Below, piece after piece: positions 9,242 through 17,795 of a DNA stretch of 64,000 nucleotides (position 1 is its first letter; each line of letters begins with the position of its first letter). Source of the DNA: Gemella haemolysans (GTDB taxonomy: Bacteria > Bacillota > Bacilli > Staphylococcales > Gemellaceae); assembly GCF_012273215.1 (NCBI RefSeq), contig NZ_CP050965.1:620001-684000 (forward strand), given 5' to 3'. Made by a program: the position numbers and the translations under genes. Under the pieces are notes generated by a model. It had not been told where the DNA came from, ran no database searches, and saw nothing but the letters and a program-made list of their open reading frames with translations.

Positions 9242-9766
9242 ATGATGGAAGCATTGATTGTTGTTGATATTCAAGAGGGATTAGTTAAACTTGGACCTGC
9301 TAATAAAGAGGAATATATTGTGAAAGTGAAAGAAACTATTTCAAGTTTTGAGGAAGCTGGTAAAGAGATTATTTATATCCGCCATACAGAATCTGAAGGA
9401 TTCCTATCAGAAGGAGACCCAAGCTGGTCAATTTATCATGAATTAAGTCCACGTCCGTAAGATAAGATTTTCAATAAAAATTTCAACTCTATATTTCGAA
9501 AAACAGAAGTAAAAGCTTATTTAGATAGTAAAGGAATTAAGAGTTATACAGTGGTAGGAATGCAAGCAGAGTTTTGTATCGATACTTCATTAAAAGTTGG
9601 TTTTGAGTATGGTTATGAGCAAGTCTTAGTGAGAGATGCTGTAACAACATTTGATAATAATCATTTGAAAGCGCAACAAATTATTGACTTTTATCAAGAG
9701 CATATCTGGAACAATCGTTTTGCGCAAGTTTTAGATATTGAAGATGTGAAAAATCTTTTGAACTAA
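9242..9766 (+). pseudogene. isochorismatase-family cysteine hydrolase with one in-frame stop
   Basis: The frame encodes a full-length member of about 174 codons interrupted only by TAA at 9458-9460. The catalytic triad of the family is present on both sides of the stop: Asp in IVVDIQ near residue 8, Lys in the DKIFNKNFNS segment just after the stop, and Cys in QAEFCIDTS. AAAGGAG precedes the ATG. The 5' part (72 codons) could still be translated but lacks Lys and Cys. A single base change (CAA or AAA to TAA) explains the lesion, so it is a very recent pseudogene or a sequencing error. Confidence 0.85.
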
Positions 9767-10006
9767 AGAGATGATATATAAGAATTATTTACTAGTAGAG
9801 ATAAAGTAGGTTTAATTTTCAACAGATGAGTTATTTATAATAAGCTTTATTATAAAATTAGAGTAGTTCAACGCATAGCTAAGTTTGATTTAAAAATGAA
9901 TCTACGGAGATAATAATTAATATTTTAAACACAGAATATATATTTATTTTGTAATGAGATATTTAAATAATAATAAATTCAGAATACTATAAATTTTATA
10001 AAATCC

Positions 10007-10033
10007 TTGACAATAACGGTCGTTTAGTATAAT
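10007..10033 (+). promoter_or_regulatory. promoter of gatCAB
   Basis: TTGACA at 10007-10012 and TATAAT at 10028-10033, spacer 15 bp, slightly short. The gap 9767-10006 upstream shows no gene. Confidence 0.6.
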
Positions 10034-10039
10034 ATAGAC

Positions 10040-10270
10040 TAAGTAAACCGTAATATAAAATATTAGTAAAGAGACTTTTATTTCATGTTTTTTTAGAAGA
10101 GAGTTTAATCCATAGGCTGAAAGATTAAATAATAATGATTGAAATAAGCAACACTCTTTATAAAACCGAATATAAATTGAAAGGTATCAGGAAATTGATA
10201 TGAATTCGGGTGGCACCACGAAATTAGTATTCGTCCCATGTAGTTATGTAACTATGTGGGGCGATTTTTT
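10040..10270 (+). promoter_or_regulatory. T-box leader of gatCAB
   Basis: The T-box core GGGTGGCACCACG is at 10208-10220. It is followed by a strong terminator (10232-10270) with 15-nt arms around TG and six T. A stem I-like element is formed by AAGAG at 10097-10101 pairing with CTCTT at 10154-10158, with an inner hairpin TTTAATC/GATTAAA capped by CATAGGCTGAAA. The specifier is probably AAC (Asn, 10150-10152), followed by A and the basal helix as in the ileS T-box; CAA (Gln, 10149-10151) is the alternative. Uncharged tRNA would favour read-through into the amidotransferase genes. Confidence 0.85.
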
Positions 10271-10335
10271 GTTTTCAATAGATATAAGGTTTGGCTAATA
10301 TTAGTAGTTAAAATTGAAAAAATATGGAGGCACTT

Positions 10336-10626
10336 ATGACAACAATTACGAAAGAACAAGTAGCTCACATCGCTCATCTTTCTAGATTAGAAATCCAAGA
10401 AAATGAAGTAGATGGATACATCGAAAAATTAGAGAAAGTTGTAGAATTATTCGATACAATCAACAACGCACCAACAGAAAATGTAAAACCAACATATCAC
10501 GTTTTAGACTTAGTGAATGTTTTCCGTGAGGATGTTGCAAAACCAGGAATGGATAGAGAAGAAGTTCTTAAAAATGCTCACGAGACTGAAGCAGGACAAT
10601 TCAAAGTACCTACTATTATTGAATAA
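10336..10626 (+). CDS. gatC: Asp/Glu-tRNA amidotransferase subunit C
   Basis: A 96-residue subunit beginning MTTITKEQVAHIAHLSRLE, the hallmark of GatC, and ending with the H..ETEAGQFKVPTIIE segment. GatC wraps around and stabilises GatA and GatB in the complex that converts Asp-tRNA(Asn) or Glu-tRNA(Gln) to Asn-tRNA or Gln-tRNA. An ATG at 10324 is in frame but overlaps the ribosome-binding site; GGAGG at 10327-10331 fits the ATG at 10336. First gene of the T-box-controlled operon, 17 bp before gatA. Confidence 0.95.
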   Translation: MTTITKEQVAHIAHLSRLEIQENEVDGYIEKLEKVVELFDTINNAPTENVKPTYHVLDLVNVFREDVAKPGMDREEVLKNAHETEAGQFKVPTIIE

Positions 10627-10643
10627 AATAAGGAGATAATTTA

Positions 10644-12101
10644 ATGAGTTTATTACATGAATCAATTGAAAGTTTAGAACTTAAACTTAAAAATAAAGAA
10701 ATTAAACCAAGTGATTTAGTAAAAGAATCACTGGACAGAATTAAAGCTACTGATGAAAAAGTAGGTTCATTCATTACAGTAACTGAAGAAGTAGCATTAA
10801 AACAAGCTGAAGAGTTAGACCGTGCTCAAGAAGAAGGGCGCGCTGAAGGTAAACTATTCGGTATCCCAATGGGAATCAAAGATAACATCGTTACAAAAGA
10901 TATTCAAACAACTTGTGCATCAAAAATCTTAGAAGGATTCAACCCAATTTATGATGCAACAGTAATGAACAAACTTAATAAAGAAAACCCAATTCTTTTA
11001 GGGAAATTAAACATGGACGAGTTCGCAATGGGTGGTTCTACAGAAACATCTTACTACAAACTTACTCGTAACCCACACGACTTAGATGCAGTACCAGGAG
11101 GATCAAGTGGTGGTTCAGCTACAGCGGTAGCAGCAGGACAAGTTAGCTTCACTCTAGGAAGTGATACAGGTGGTTCTGTACGTCAACCAGCATCTTACTG
11201 TGGTATTGTTGGATTAAAACCAACTTACGGACGTGTATCTCGTTTTGGATTAGTAGCATTCGCTTCTTCATTAGATCAAATCGGACCAATGACTCGTACA
11301 GTAAAAGATAACGCTCGTGTATTAGAAATCATCTCAGGATTAGATGCTAACGATATGACTAGTGCACCTGTAGAAGTACCAGAATTCAGCAAAATCATCA
11401 CTGGAGATATCAAAGGTAAGAAAATCGCTCTACCTAAAGAATACTTCGGTGCTGGAATCGATGAAGATGTTAAAAAAGCCGTTCTTGAAGGTGTTAAATA
11501 CTTAGAAAGCCAAGGAGCAATCGTAGAAGAAGTAAGTCTTCCAAACACAGACTACGCTATCTCAACTTACTACATCATCGCTTCTGCTGAAGCAAGTTCA
11601 AACCTTTCTCGTTTCGATGGTATTCGTTATGGATTTAGAAGTCCAAACGCAACAAACCTTGAAGAAATTTACAAAAAAACACGTGGAGAAGGATTTGGAG
11701 CTGAGGTTAAACGCCGTATTATGTTAGGAACTTACGTATTATCTTCAGGATATTACGATGCATACTACAAAAAAGCACAACAAGTTCGTACACTAATTAA
11801 ACAAGACTTTGATAAAGTATTCGAAGAATATGATGTAATCATTGGACCAACTGCTCCAACAGTAGCATTCAACATTGGAGAAGAAGTTGGAGATCCAATT
11901 ACAATGTACGCTAACGATATCTTAACAATCCCAGTAAACATGGCTGGTCTTCCAGGATTAAGTATTCCATGTGGATTCAAAGGTAAACGTCCAATCGGTA
12001 TGCAGATTATTGCTAAACCATTCGCAGAATCTACACTATATGATGTAGCGTACAACTTCGAACAACACTACAACTTACACGATAAAAAAATAGAATTATA
12101 A
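10644..12101 (+). CDS. gatA: Asp/Glu-tRNA amidotransferase subunit A
   Basis: A 485-residue amidase-signature enzyme. The Ser-cisSer-Lys triad is visible: Lys in [10 protein letters not shown] (near 78), the cis-Ser in [12 protein letters not shown], and the nucleophile Ser in [14 protein letters not shown]. It releases ammonia from glutamine and channels it to GatB. Length and ends match the family. AAGGAG precedes the ATG. Codon use is more optimised than in the surrounding accessory genes, as expected for a housekeeping operon. Confidence 0.97.
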   Translation: MSLLHESIESLELKLKNKEIKPSDLVKESLDRIKATDEKVGSFITVTEEVALKQAEELDRAQEEGRAEGKLFGIPMGIKDNIVTKDIQTTCASKILEGFNPIYDATVMNKLNKENPILLGKLNMDEFAMGGSTETSYYKLTRNPHDLDAVPGGSSGGSATAVAAGQVSFTLGSDTGGSVRQPASYCGIVGLKPTYGRVSRFGLVAFASSLDQIGPMTRTVKDNARVLEIISGLDANDMTSAPVEVPEFSKIITGDIKGKKIALPKEYFGAGIDEDVKKAVLEGVKYLESQGAIVEEVSLPNTDYAISTYYIIASAEASSNLSRFDGIRYGFRSPNATNLEEIYKKTRGEGFGAEVKRRIMLGTYVLSSGYYDAYYKKAQQVRTLIKQDFDKVFEEYDVIIGPTAPTVAFNIGEEVGDPITMYANDILTIPVNMAGLPGLSIPCGFKGKRPIGMQIIAKPFAESTLYDVAYNFEQHYNLHDKKIEL

Positions 12102-12114
12102 TAGGAGAAACAAG

Positions 12115-13542
12115 ATGCATTTTGAAACAGTAATTGGACTAGAAGTCCATGTAGAATTAAAAACAGATTCAAAAATATTCTCACCATCTCCAGCTCACTT
12201 TGGTGCAGAACCAAACACTAACACAAACGTTATCGACTTAGGATACCCAGGGGTACTTCCAATAGTAAACAAAAGAGCGGTAGAATGGGGAATGAAAGCA
12301 GCAATGGCGCTTAACATGACAGTAGCTCGCGAGTCAAAATTCGATAGAAAAAACTACTTCTATCCAGATAACCCGAAAGCATACCAAATCTCACAATTTG
12401 ACCAACCAATCGGGGAAAACGGATGGATCGATATCGAAGTTAACGGAGAAACTAAACGTATCGGTATTACACGTGCTCACCTTGAAGAAGATGCTGGTAA
12501 ATTAACTCACAAAAATGGTTATTCACTAGTTGACCTTAACCGTCAAGGTACACCACTTATTGAGATCGTATCTGAGCCAGATATCAGAACTCCAGAAGAA
12601 GCATATGCTTACTTAGAAAAATTACGTTCAATCATTCAATACATCGAAGTATCTGACGTTAAGATGGAAGAAGGATCAATGCGTTGTGACGCGAACATCT
12701 CTATTCGTCCTTACGGTCAAGATGAATTCGGTACAAAAACTGAGCTTAAAAACTTAAACTCATTCACTTTTGTTAAAAAAGGTTTAGAGTACGAAGAAAA
12801 ACGTCAAGAGCAAGTTATCCTTTCAGGAGGAAAAATTGATCAAGAAACACGTCGTTTCGATGAAACAACAGGTACAACAAAACTTATGCGTGTTAAAGAA
12901 GGTTCAGACGATTACCGTTACTTCCCAGAGCCAGATATCGTGCCTATGATCATCTCAGACGAATGGATGGAAGAAGTAAGAAAAACTATTCCAGAACTTC
13001 CAGACGCTCGTCAAAGAAGATATCAAGAGGAACTTGGATTACCAGCATACGATGCACACGTTCTTACATTAACTAAAGAAATGTCAGACATGTTCGAAGA
13101 AACTGTAGCTTTAGGAGCAGATCCAAAATTAGCTTCTAACTACTTAATGGTAGATGTGAATGCATACTTAAACAAAGTACAAAAAGAACTTAAAGAAACA
13201 GCATTAACTGCAGAAGGTTTAGCAGGAATGATTAAATTAATCACTGACGGAACAATCTCAAGTAAAATAGCTAAAAAAGTATTCGCAGAACTTATCGAAC
13301 ACGGTGGAGATGCTGCGAAGATCGTTAAAGAAAAAGGTCTTGTACAAGTATCAGATAGTGGACAATTATTAGCTTGGGTTAACGAAGCATTAGATAACAA
13401 TCCAAAATCTATCGAAGATTACAAAAACGGTCGTGACCGTGCGATTGGTTTCTTAGTAGGTCAAATCATGAAAGCCTCAAAAGGACAAGCCAACCCACAA
13501 ATGATCAACAAAATGTTATTAGAAGAAATCGCAAAACGATAA
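12115..13542 (+). CDS. gatB: Asp/Glu-tRNA amidotransferase subunit B
   Basis: A 475-residue protein beginning [13 protein letters not shown] with the family motifs [42 protein letters not shown] and [10 protein letters not shown]. The N-terminal kinase-like cradle activates the misacylated tRNA; the C-terminal YqeY-like helical part (from about 330) binds the tRNA. Spacing to gatA is 13 bp with AGGAG in the gap, so the three genes form one operon ending at the terminator at 13561. Confidence 0.97.
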   Translation: MHFETVIGLEVHVELKTDSKIFSPSPAHFGAEPNTNTNVIDLGYPGVLPIVNKRAVEWGMKAAMALNMTVARESKFDRKNYFYPDNPKAYQISQFDQPIGENGWIDIEVNGETKRIGITRAHLEEDAGKLTHKNGYSLVDLNRQGTPLIEIVSEPDIRTPEEAYAYLEKLRSIIQYIEVSDVKMEEGSMRCDANISIRPYGQDEFGTKTELKNLNSFTFVKKGLEYEEKRQEQVILSGGKIDQETRRFDETTGTTKLMRVKEGSDDYRYFPEPDIVPMIISDEWMEEVRKTIPELPDARQRRYQEELGLPAYDAHVLTLTKEMSDMFEETVALGADPKLASNYLMVDVNAYLNKVQKELKETALTAEGLAGMIKLITDGTISSKIAKKVFAELIEHGGDAAKIVKEKGLVQVSDSGQLLAWVNEALDNNPKSIEDYKNGRDRAIGFLVGQIMKASKGQANPQMINKMLLEEIAKR

Positions 13543-13560
13543 TAACGAAAATAATAAATG

Positions 13561-13599
13561 AACTCGAAGCAAGGAGAAATCTTTGTTTCGAGTTTTATT
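13561..13599 (+). terminator. terminator of gatCAB
   Basis: AACTCGAAGCAA and TTTGTTTCGAGTT form an imperfect stem around GGAGAAATC, followed by a short T-rich tail. Confidence 0.7.
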
Positions 13600-13614
13600 A
13601 TTAAAATGTAAAAA

Positions 13615-13775
13615 CTGGACATTCGTAGTTAAAAAAGTGGACATTGGGGAATCGAACTGGACATTAATAGTTAAAGGAGCGGACATTTGGGAATGGAATT
13701 GGACCTTTGTGGTTGAAAAAGTGGATATTGAGAAATGAGACAGGACTTTTGAAAAAAAATATAGTGGATATTAGA
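13615..13775 (+). repeat. degenerate 42-bp tandem repeat, three units plus a partial one
   Basis: Units start at 13615, 13657, 13699 and 13741 (partial). Each has the plan CTGGACATT-N10-AAAAGTGGACATTGGGAAT, with about 70-80% identity by eye. The 42-bp period equals 14 codons, but stop codons occur in every unit I read, so this is either a decayed coding repeat or a non-coding array. Spacers are not variable, so it is not CRISPR. The gap 13543-13971 holds nothing else I can name. Confidence 0.7.
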
Positions 13776-13971
13776 TTTAATGTTAGATATTATTAAGGAT
13801 ATATAGAAAAAGTTTTACTTTCATGCTCACTTATTGTTGAATAAGAAGTATAAAAGTAAAACGAGTAGAATTATCAAATAAGTATAATATTTAATTTGCA
13901 ATAAATGCAGCTAATGGTGATTCAGTTATATATTTTATAATACTCTAAAATTTTCACTCTATAATCAAAGT

Positions 13972-14064
13972 ATGCTGATAAAATTAGCACTAGAAGATAA
14001 ATTAGATGATTATTTAGAAATATTGCGGAGAAGAAAAGAAAGGAGAAAAAAATGGAAGGCATGA
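13972..14064 (+). CDS. possible 30-residue basic peptide
   Basis: ATG at 13972 opens a frame of 30 codons (MLIKLALEDKLDDYLEILRR, then a run rich in Arg and Lys) that ends inside the next ORF with an ATGA-like overlap. No clear ribosome-binding site precedes it. It may be the tail of a decayed gene rather than a real product. Confidence 0.25.
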   Translation: MLIKLALEDKLDDYLEILRRRKERRKKWKA

Positions 14065-14183
14065 CAGATGAACAATTTTTCGAATATAAAGAGACTCTTC
14101 TAAAGTTAGTATTAGAAAAGATAAATAATAGTAAAACATTAGAAGAAGCTAAAGAAAAAATAGAAGATCTAATTGAAAACTAG
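14052..14183 (+). CDS. small acidic helical protein, 43 residues
   Basis: ATG at 14052 has AAGGAG 7 nt upstream. The product starts MEGMTDEQFFEYKETLLKLV and is all charged and helical, with a second helix KTLEEAKEKIEDLIEN. Tiny MTDEQF-type proteins of this look occur in phage and mobile-element regions of Firmicutes. Function unknown. The hairpin at 14332 may end its transcript. Confidence 0.5.
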   Translation: MEGMTDEQFFEYKETLLKLVLEKINNSKTLEEAKEKIEDLIEN

Positions 14184-14331
14184 AATTTATACAAAACGAA
14201 AAAGGTAATCTAGAGAAGTATTAGTCACCTTTCTCCGTTATTAAGATGATAATAACATAGAAATATTTTAAATTTAATTTAAAGTTTTTAAAAATATATA
14301 AGATACAAAATTCAAAACTAAATGGAAATAG

Positions 14332-14376
14332 ACCACAAAAATTTGTTAGTATTTTTGTGGTTTATTTTTTTTTTTA
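14332..14376 (+). terminator. intrinsic terminator, plus strand
   Basis: ACCACAAAAAT and ATTTTTGTGGT form a perfect 11-bp stem around an 8-nt loop, followed by a long T run. It serves rightward transcripts from the small ORFs. Confidence 0.8.
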
Positions 14377-14419
14377 TTAAATAAAGAAAGCTATTTGAAT
14401 TAGAAATATTTACTTACTA

Positions 14420-15406
14420 TTAATTCTTCACAAACTCAACAATTTTATTAATAGCTACATCTGCTTCTGGGATTGGGAAAGCAGGGAAGACATGGTTTAG
14501 GTTTTCTCCGATTTCGAAATCAGTTTTTATATTCGCTTTACGAAGTTTTTCGGCTAATAAAACTATATCAGGGTATAAGAGCTCACGAGTTCCTGAGAAT
14601 AATAATACTTCAGGTAAAGCTTTCATCTCCCCGTATAATGGAGAAACCTTCCAATCAGATAAGTCTGTATCACCAGCCCAAGCTTTAGCATCAGCTAGTA
14701 AAGTATCTACGTGAAGTAGAGGATCTTTTTTGATATATTGTTTAATATCAGGATTCGACATAGTTAAATCAACCCATGGACTTAGTAGGATAAGACCTTT
14801 AGGTAATTTAATATTGTTTTGAACAAAATCTTGAACTAATCCAAGTGCTAAACCACCACCAGCACTATCTCCTAAAATATATACATCCTTGTCTGGATTT
14901 TTAGAAATATAGTCTGTATATAATTTTGTTAAAAATTCATAGCTATCTTTATAAGTATACAAAGGAGCTAGACCGTAATCAGGAATGATAACCTCAGCAT
15001 CAGCTTCTTGAGCAATTCTATCTGCCATCTCCCACTGAATATCTACGAATTCATGAACGTAAGAACCACCATGAATATAGAATATAGTAGAGTTAGAACT
15101 ATTTACACTGTTTAAATGCCATACCTGTCTATCGGAAACGATTCTAGTATAAAATTTAGACTCAGTATCGAATTCATAGACATTTACAGTTTCTTCGATT
15201 TTATCAGCTTTTTGTTTTTCTAGTCTTTTAGTTTCATCAATATCTCTAAGTTTTTTATACTTATTACCAAGATATAACTCGATTAAACCAGCTTTTGTAC
15301 TACGGTTATAACGTAATTTTTGATAACCAGCAAAACTACCGATAAGAACAGGTAAAGTAGCCACAAGTGAAGCTACTGAAACAACTTTTTTATTAAATTT
15401 TGTCAT
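14420..15406 (-). CDS. HSL-type alpha/beta hydrolase (acetyl esterase-like)
   Basis: A 328-residue esterase. The N-terminus has a hydrophobic helix at about 8-28 (VVSVASLVATLPVLIGSFAG), so it is probably membrane-anchored or exported. The hormone-sensitive-lipase oxyanion motif is present as HGGSYVH, the nucleophile Ser lies in GDSAGGGLAL, and the catalytic Asp and His are likely in LLYPD and NHVFP. It should hydrolyse short-chain acyl esters; the natural substrate is unknown. GAGGAG precedes the ATG at 15406. Twin palindromes at 15529-15586 lie upstream. Confidence 0.88.
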   Translation of the reverse strand: MTKFNKKVVSVASLVATLPVLIGSFAGYQKLRYNRSTKAGLIELYLGNKYKKLRDIDETKRLEKQKADKIEETVNVYEFDTESKFYTRIVSDRQVWHLNSVNSSNSTIFYIHGGSYVHEFVDIQWEMADRIAQEADAEVIIPDYGLAPLYTYKDSYEFLTKLYTDYISKNPDKDVYILGDSAGGGLALGLVQDFVQNNIKLPKGLILLSPWVDLTMSNPDIKQYIKKDPLLHVDTLLADAKAWAGDTDLSDWKVSPLYGEMKALPEVLLFSGTRELLYPDIVLLAEKLRKANIKTDFEIGENLNHVFPAFPIPEADVAINKIVEFVKN

Positions 15407-15528
15407 AATAATCTCCTCTTATTTACATAAATGTAAGTGTTTTATTTATTTACAATTATAGTTTATCAGAAAATAAAGTGATTGTAAAAATAAAAATCTG
15501 AAGAAAAGGAATAAGGAAAAAAGAAAAG

Positions 15529-15586
15529 TTGGAAGTGAACTTCCAATTCAAGGTAAAAAAGGCAAAAGTTGGAAGTGAACTTCCAG
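15529..15586. repeat. two identical GGAAGTGAACTTCC palindromes 40 bp apart
   Basis: TTGGAAGTGAACTTCCAA at 15529-15546 and a near-identical copy at 15569-15586 sit in a longer direct repeat (AAAAGTTGGAAGT). Centres are 40 bp apart, about four helical turns. They lie 120-180 bp upstream of the esterase start and could be an operator pair. Confidence 0.6.
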
Positions 15587-15628
15587 TTAAAAATATGTTC
15601 TTTGAAAGATCAATAAAATATTTATAAT

Positions 15629-15673
15629 AAAAAAACAGGAGCACCTTAAAATCAAATCTGTTGAGGTACTCCT
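15629..15673 (-). terminator. intrinsic terminator of the RelB-like gene
   Basis: On the minus strand AGGAGTACCT pairs with AGGTGCTCCT over a 17-nt loop, then G and seven T. Confidence 0.85.
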
Positions 15674-15696
15674 AAAAGTTCTTTATTTAATTTATA

Positions 15697-16191
15697 CTAT
15701 CTAATTAAATAGTAATTCGTAATATATGTATTCACGATATCACGTAGTTGTTCATCCGTTAGTCGTTTTAATTCTGGGAAGGCGATTGTAGATAATTCTA
15801 ATAGATTATTAATATGCTCTTCTGTAAAATCTTCTTGATCTATCTCCTCAGTATTATTTGAATATAGAATGAATAGTTTACTAGCTTCATCATCTGTAAG
15901 ACCTCTAATTTCACAGGCTAGGGTAAATGAAGGTTCTTCATTGAATCTATCTTTTATGTATTCATTAATCTCATATACAGCTGATTTAATAGTGAAGTGA
16001 CTAGAGATAAAATCAGGACTTTCAACGTATTTTGTTTGTTTCACTTCAAAAGGTATGCCACCTTCATTAACAGCTTTTGTAAGGAACATGTTAATAGCAG
16101 TTTCCAAATTTAATCCAAGACTATAAAACAAATCCTCTGCTTCATTTTTTAATTCATTATCAATAGTTAAAACAATTTTTGATTCACTCAT
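15697..16191 (-). CDS. RelB/DinJ-like antitoxin with long C-terminal extension, no partner toxin
   Basis: The first ~55 residues match the ribbon-helix-helix antitoxin fold of DinJ/RelB: SKIVLTIDNELKNEAEDLF, then LGLNLETAINMFLTKAVNEGGIPFEV, with its typical conserved end. Normal family members are about 85-100 residues; this one has 164. The extra ~100 residues are acidic and helical, without a motif I recognise. No RelE, YafQ or other toxin gene lies next to it: downstream is a terminator and upstream is a divergent gene. It may be a solitary regulator. The ATG at 16191 has AAGGAG at a proper distance. Confidence 0.75.
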   Translation of the reverse strand: MSESKIVLTIDNELKNEAEDLFYSLGLNLETAINMFLTKAVNEGGIPFEVKQTKYVESPDFISSHFTIKSAVYEINEYIKDRFNEEPSFTLACEIRGLTDDEASKLFILYSNNTEEIDQEDFTEEHINNLLELSTIAFPELKRLTDEQLRDIVNTYITNYYLIR

Positions 16192-16378
16192 AATATACTC
16201 TCCTTATTTAATACATTAATTTTAACGTAGAATGATTAATTTTTCAAGAGAGCTTTATACGAAAAAGTTAAATTCAAGGACATTTATAAGAATAGAAGAA
16301 AAGTTATAATGAGTTATAAGAAATACTATTAAATATGGTATAATAGAGTGTAAGAAATTTAGGATTGAGAGGATCTTT

Positions 16379-16873
16379 ATGAAATTAGAATTATTGCAAA
16401 AAGCGATAGAAGAAAACTACAACGCATTATCGGAAGTTAGTAAGGCAGCATTTAGTTTAGAACCAGTATCAGATGAAAGATTAGTAGAAATCGCAAAAGA
16501 TGTAAATGAACAGTTAGGATATGAACTGTATGATAAACTAGATAAAGAAAGCTTAATAGCGGACTTCTCAACTACATCAAGAGAAATGTATAAATATACT
16601 CTAGATAAATCAAAATTCTTAAATGATAGACTAGAAAAAGCGTTAGTAGAACATTGTGACGATATATTAGTAGATGTAGTAAAAGCACACGAAAACTTCG
16701 ATTCAATGGAAACATACGAACTATACACACTAGCATTCGAAGTAAATGAAAAACTGGGATATAGATTATTCAGAGATATCTATTCATACAGCCTAAGACG
16801 TGACTTTGAGAGAGTGGCAAAAGCAGTAGAAACATACAAAAAAGAAGGTAAAATAACGAAGTTTATTAAGTAG
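16379..16873 (+). CDS. hypothetical protein with internal duplication
   Basis: A 164-residue charged helical protein, probably cytosolic, with no signal or membrane segment. Two halves are related: residues near 35-65 (VNEQLGYELYDKLDKESLIADF) and 120-150 (VNEKLGYRLFRDIYSYSLRRDF) share the pattern L..A..VNE.LGY.L....... SL..DF. I do not recognise the family. It begins with ATG, with GAGAGGA about 6 nt upstream. The divergent neighbour is the RelB-like gene. Confidence 0.7.
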   Translation: MKLELLQKAIEENYNALSEVSKAAFSLEPVSDERLVEIAKDVNEQLGYELYDKLDKESLIADFSTTSREMYKYTLDKSKFLNDRLEKALVEHCDDILVDVVKAHENFDSMETYELYTLAFEVNEKLGYRLFRDIYSYSLRRDFERVAKAVETYKKEGKITKFIK

Positions 16874-16976
16874 GAAGTTTGGTAGGGATACTGAGAAACA
16901 GGATAATAACATTAAGAAATTATTTAATTATCATAAGAATAAACTTTATAATAAAAAAATCATTGGGAAATAAAGT

Positions 16977-17459
16977 ATGCTTGAATTAAAAAAGATTAAT
17001 AGAAACAATGTAGCGGATATTCTGAAATTAGAAGTTTTAGATAGTCAGAGAGAGTTTGTGGCTACAAATAAAAGTAGTATCATAGAAGCGTATATAGCAA
17101 TTACTGAGAATAATGATGTATTTACATTTGGTATTTATAATGACGATACACCTATTGGTTTTCTAATGATAGGTTTTGATGTAAATTCAGATGATGAAGG
17201 CGCTCCTAAGATAGCTAAAAGGAATTATAATATATGGCGTCTTATGATAGATAAGAAATTCCAAGGGAAAGGATTTGGTAAAAAAGCAATGGAATTAGCT
17301 TTAGAATTTATTAATACCTTTCCTTGTGGTACGGCAAAATATTGTTGGTTATCTTATGAAGATGATAATGATGTAGCACGCAAGCTCTATAAGTCAGCTG
17401 GTTTTGTAGAAACTGATGAAAAAGATGGAGATGAGATAGTGGCTATTATGAAGTTATAG
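16977..17459 (+). CDS. GNAT-family N-acetyltransferase, BltD/spermidine acetyltransferase-like
   Basis: A 160-residue protein. The acetyl-CoA-binding motif A is clear at about 90-105 (RLMIDKKFQGKGFGKKAM), followed by the C-terminal pattern ARKLYKSAGFVETDEKDGDEIVA. The overall layout, including GIYNDDTPIGFLMIGFD, resembles diamine/spermidine N-acetyltransferases of Firmicutes, so a polyamine substrate is plausible but unproven. The ribosome-binding site (GGGAAA) is weak. Confidence 0.82.
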   Translation: MLELKKINRNNVADILKLEVLDSQREFVATNKSSIIEAYIAITENNDVFTFGIYNDDTPIGFLMIGFDVNSDDEGAPKIAKRNYNIWRLMIDKKFQGKGFGKKAMELALEFINTFPCGTAKYCWLSYEDDNDVARKLYKSAGFVETDEKDGDEIVAIMKL

Positions 17460-17642
17460 AAGAAATAATTCTTTTCTTGGTAATATTATTATAACTAAGA
17501 CTCTAACACTTAAGGTATAGAATAGTTTTATGAAGACAGAAAAAATAGTGATTTAAGTATTGAGAGATTAAAAAGTAAATGTTAATATGAAAACAAGGTT
17601 TCCGATTTTTTTATGGCGATCCAGATAAATTTATTTATATTA

Positions 17643-17685
17643 AATAATCATCTTTCCTGGTCAAAGTAAAGATGGTTATTTTTTG
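17643..17685 (+). terminator. intrinsic terminator
   Basis: AATAATCATCTTT and AAAGATGGTTATT pair around a 12-nt loop, followed by five T. The rest of the gap 17460-17795 has no gene. Confidence 0.75.
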
Positions 17686-17795
17686 TTTTATTAGTACATA
17701 AAATTGGACTAGTTATATTGTATTATTATAATGAATTAATTTAAGTATATTAATTATAGAGTTGGTACAATTAATAATATATAGAGAGGAATAAA

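Noticed and set aside
9458-9460. Programmed stop-codon read-through in the hydrolase
   Set aside because: No stimulating structure was seen, and other genes here carry TAG, TGA and TAA lesions, so plain decay or an error is simpler.
13615-13775. Possible CRISPR array
   Set aside because: Units are contiguous 42-bp degenerate repeats without unique spacers, and no cas gene is present.
14332-14376. Terminator for the minus-strand esterase
   Set aside because: The T run follows the stem only on the plus strand.
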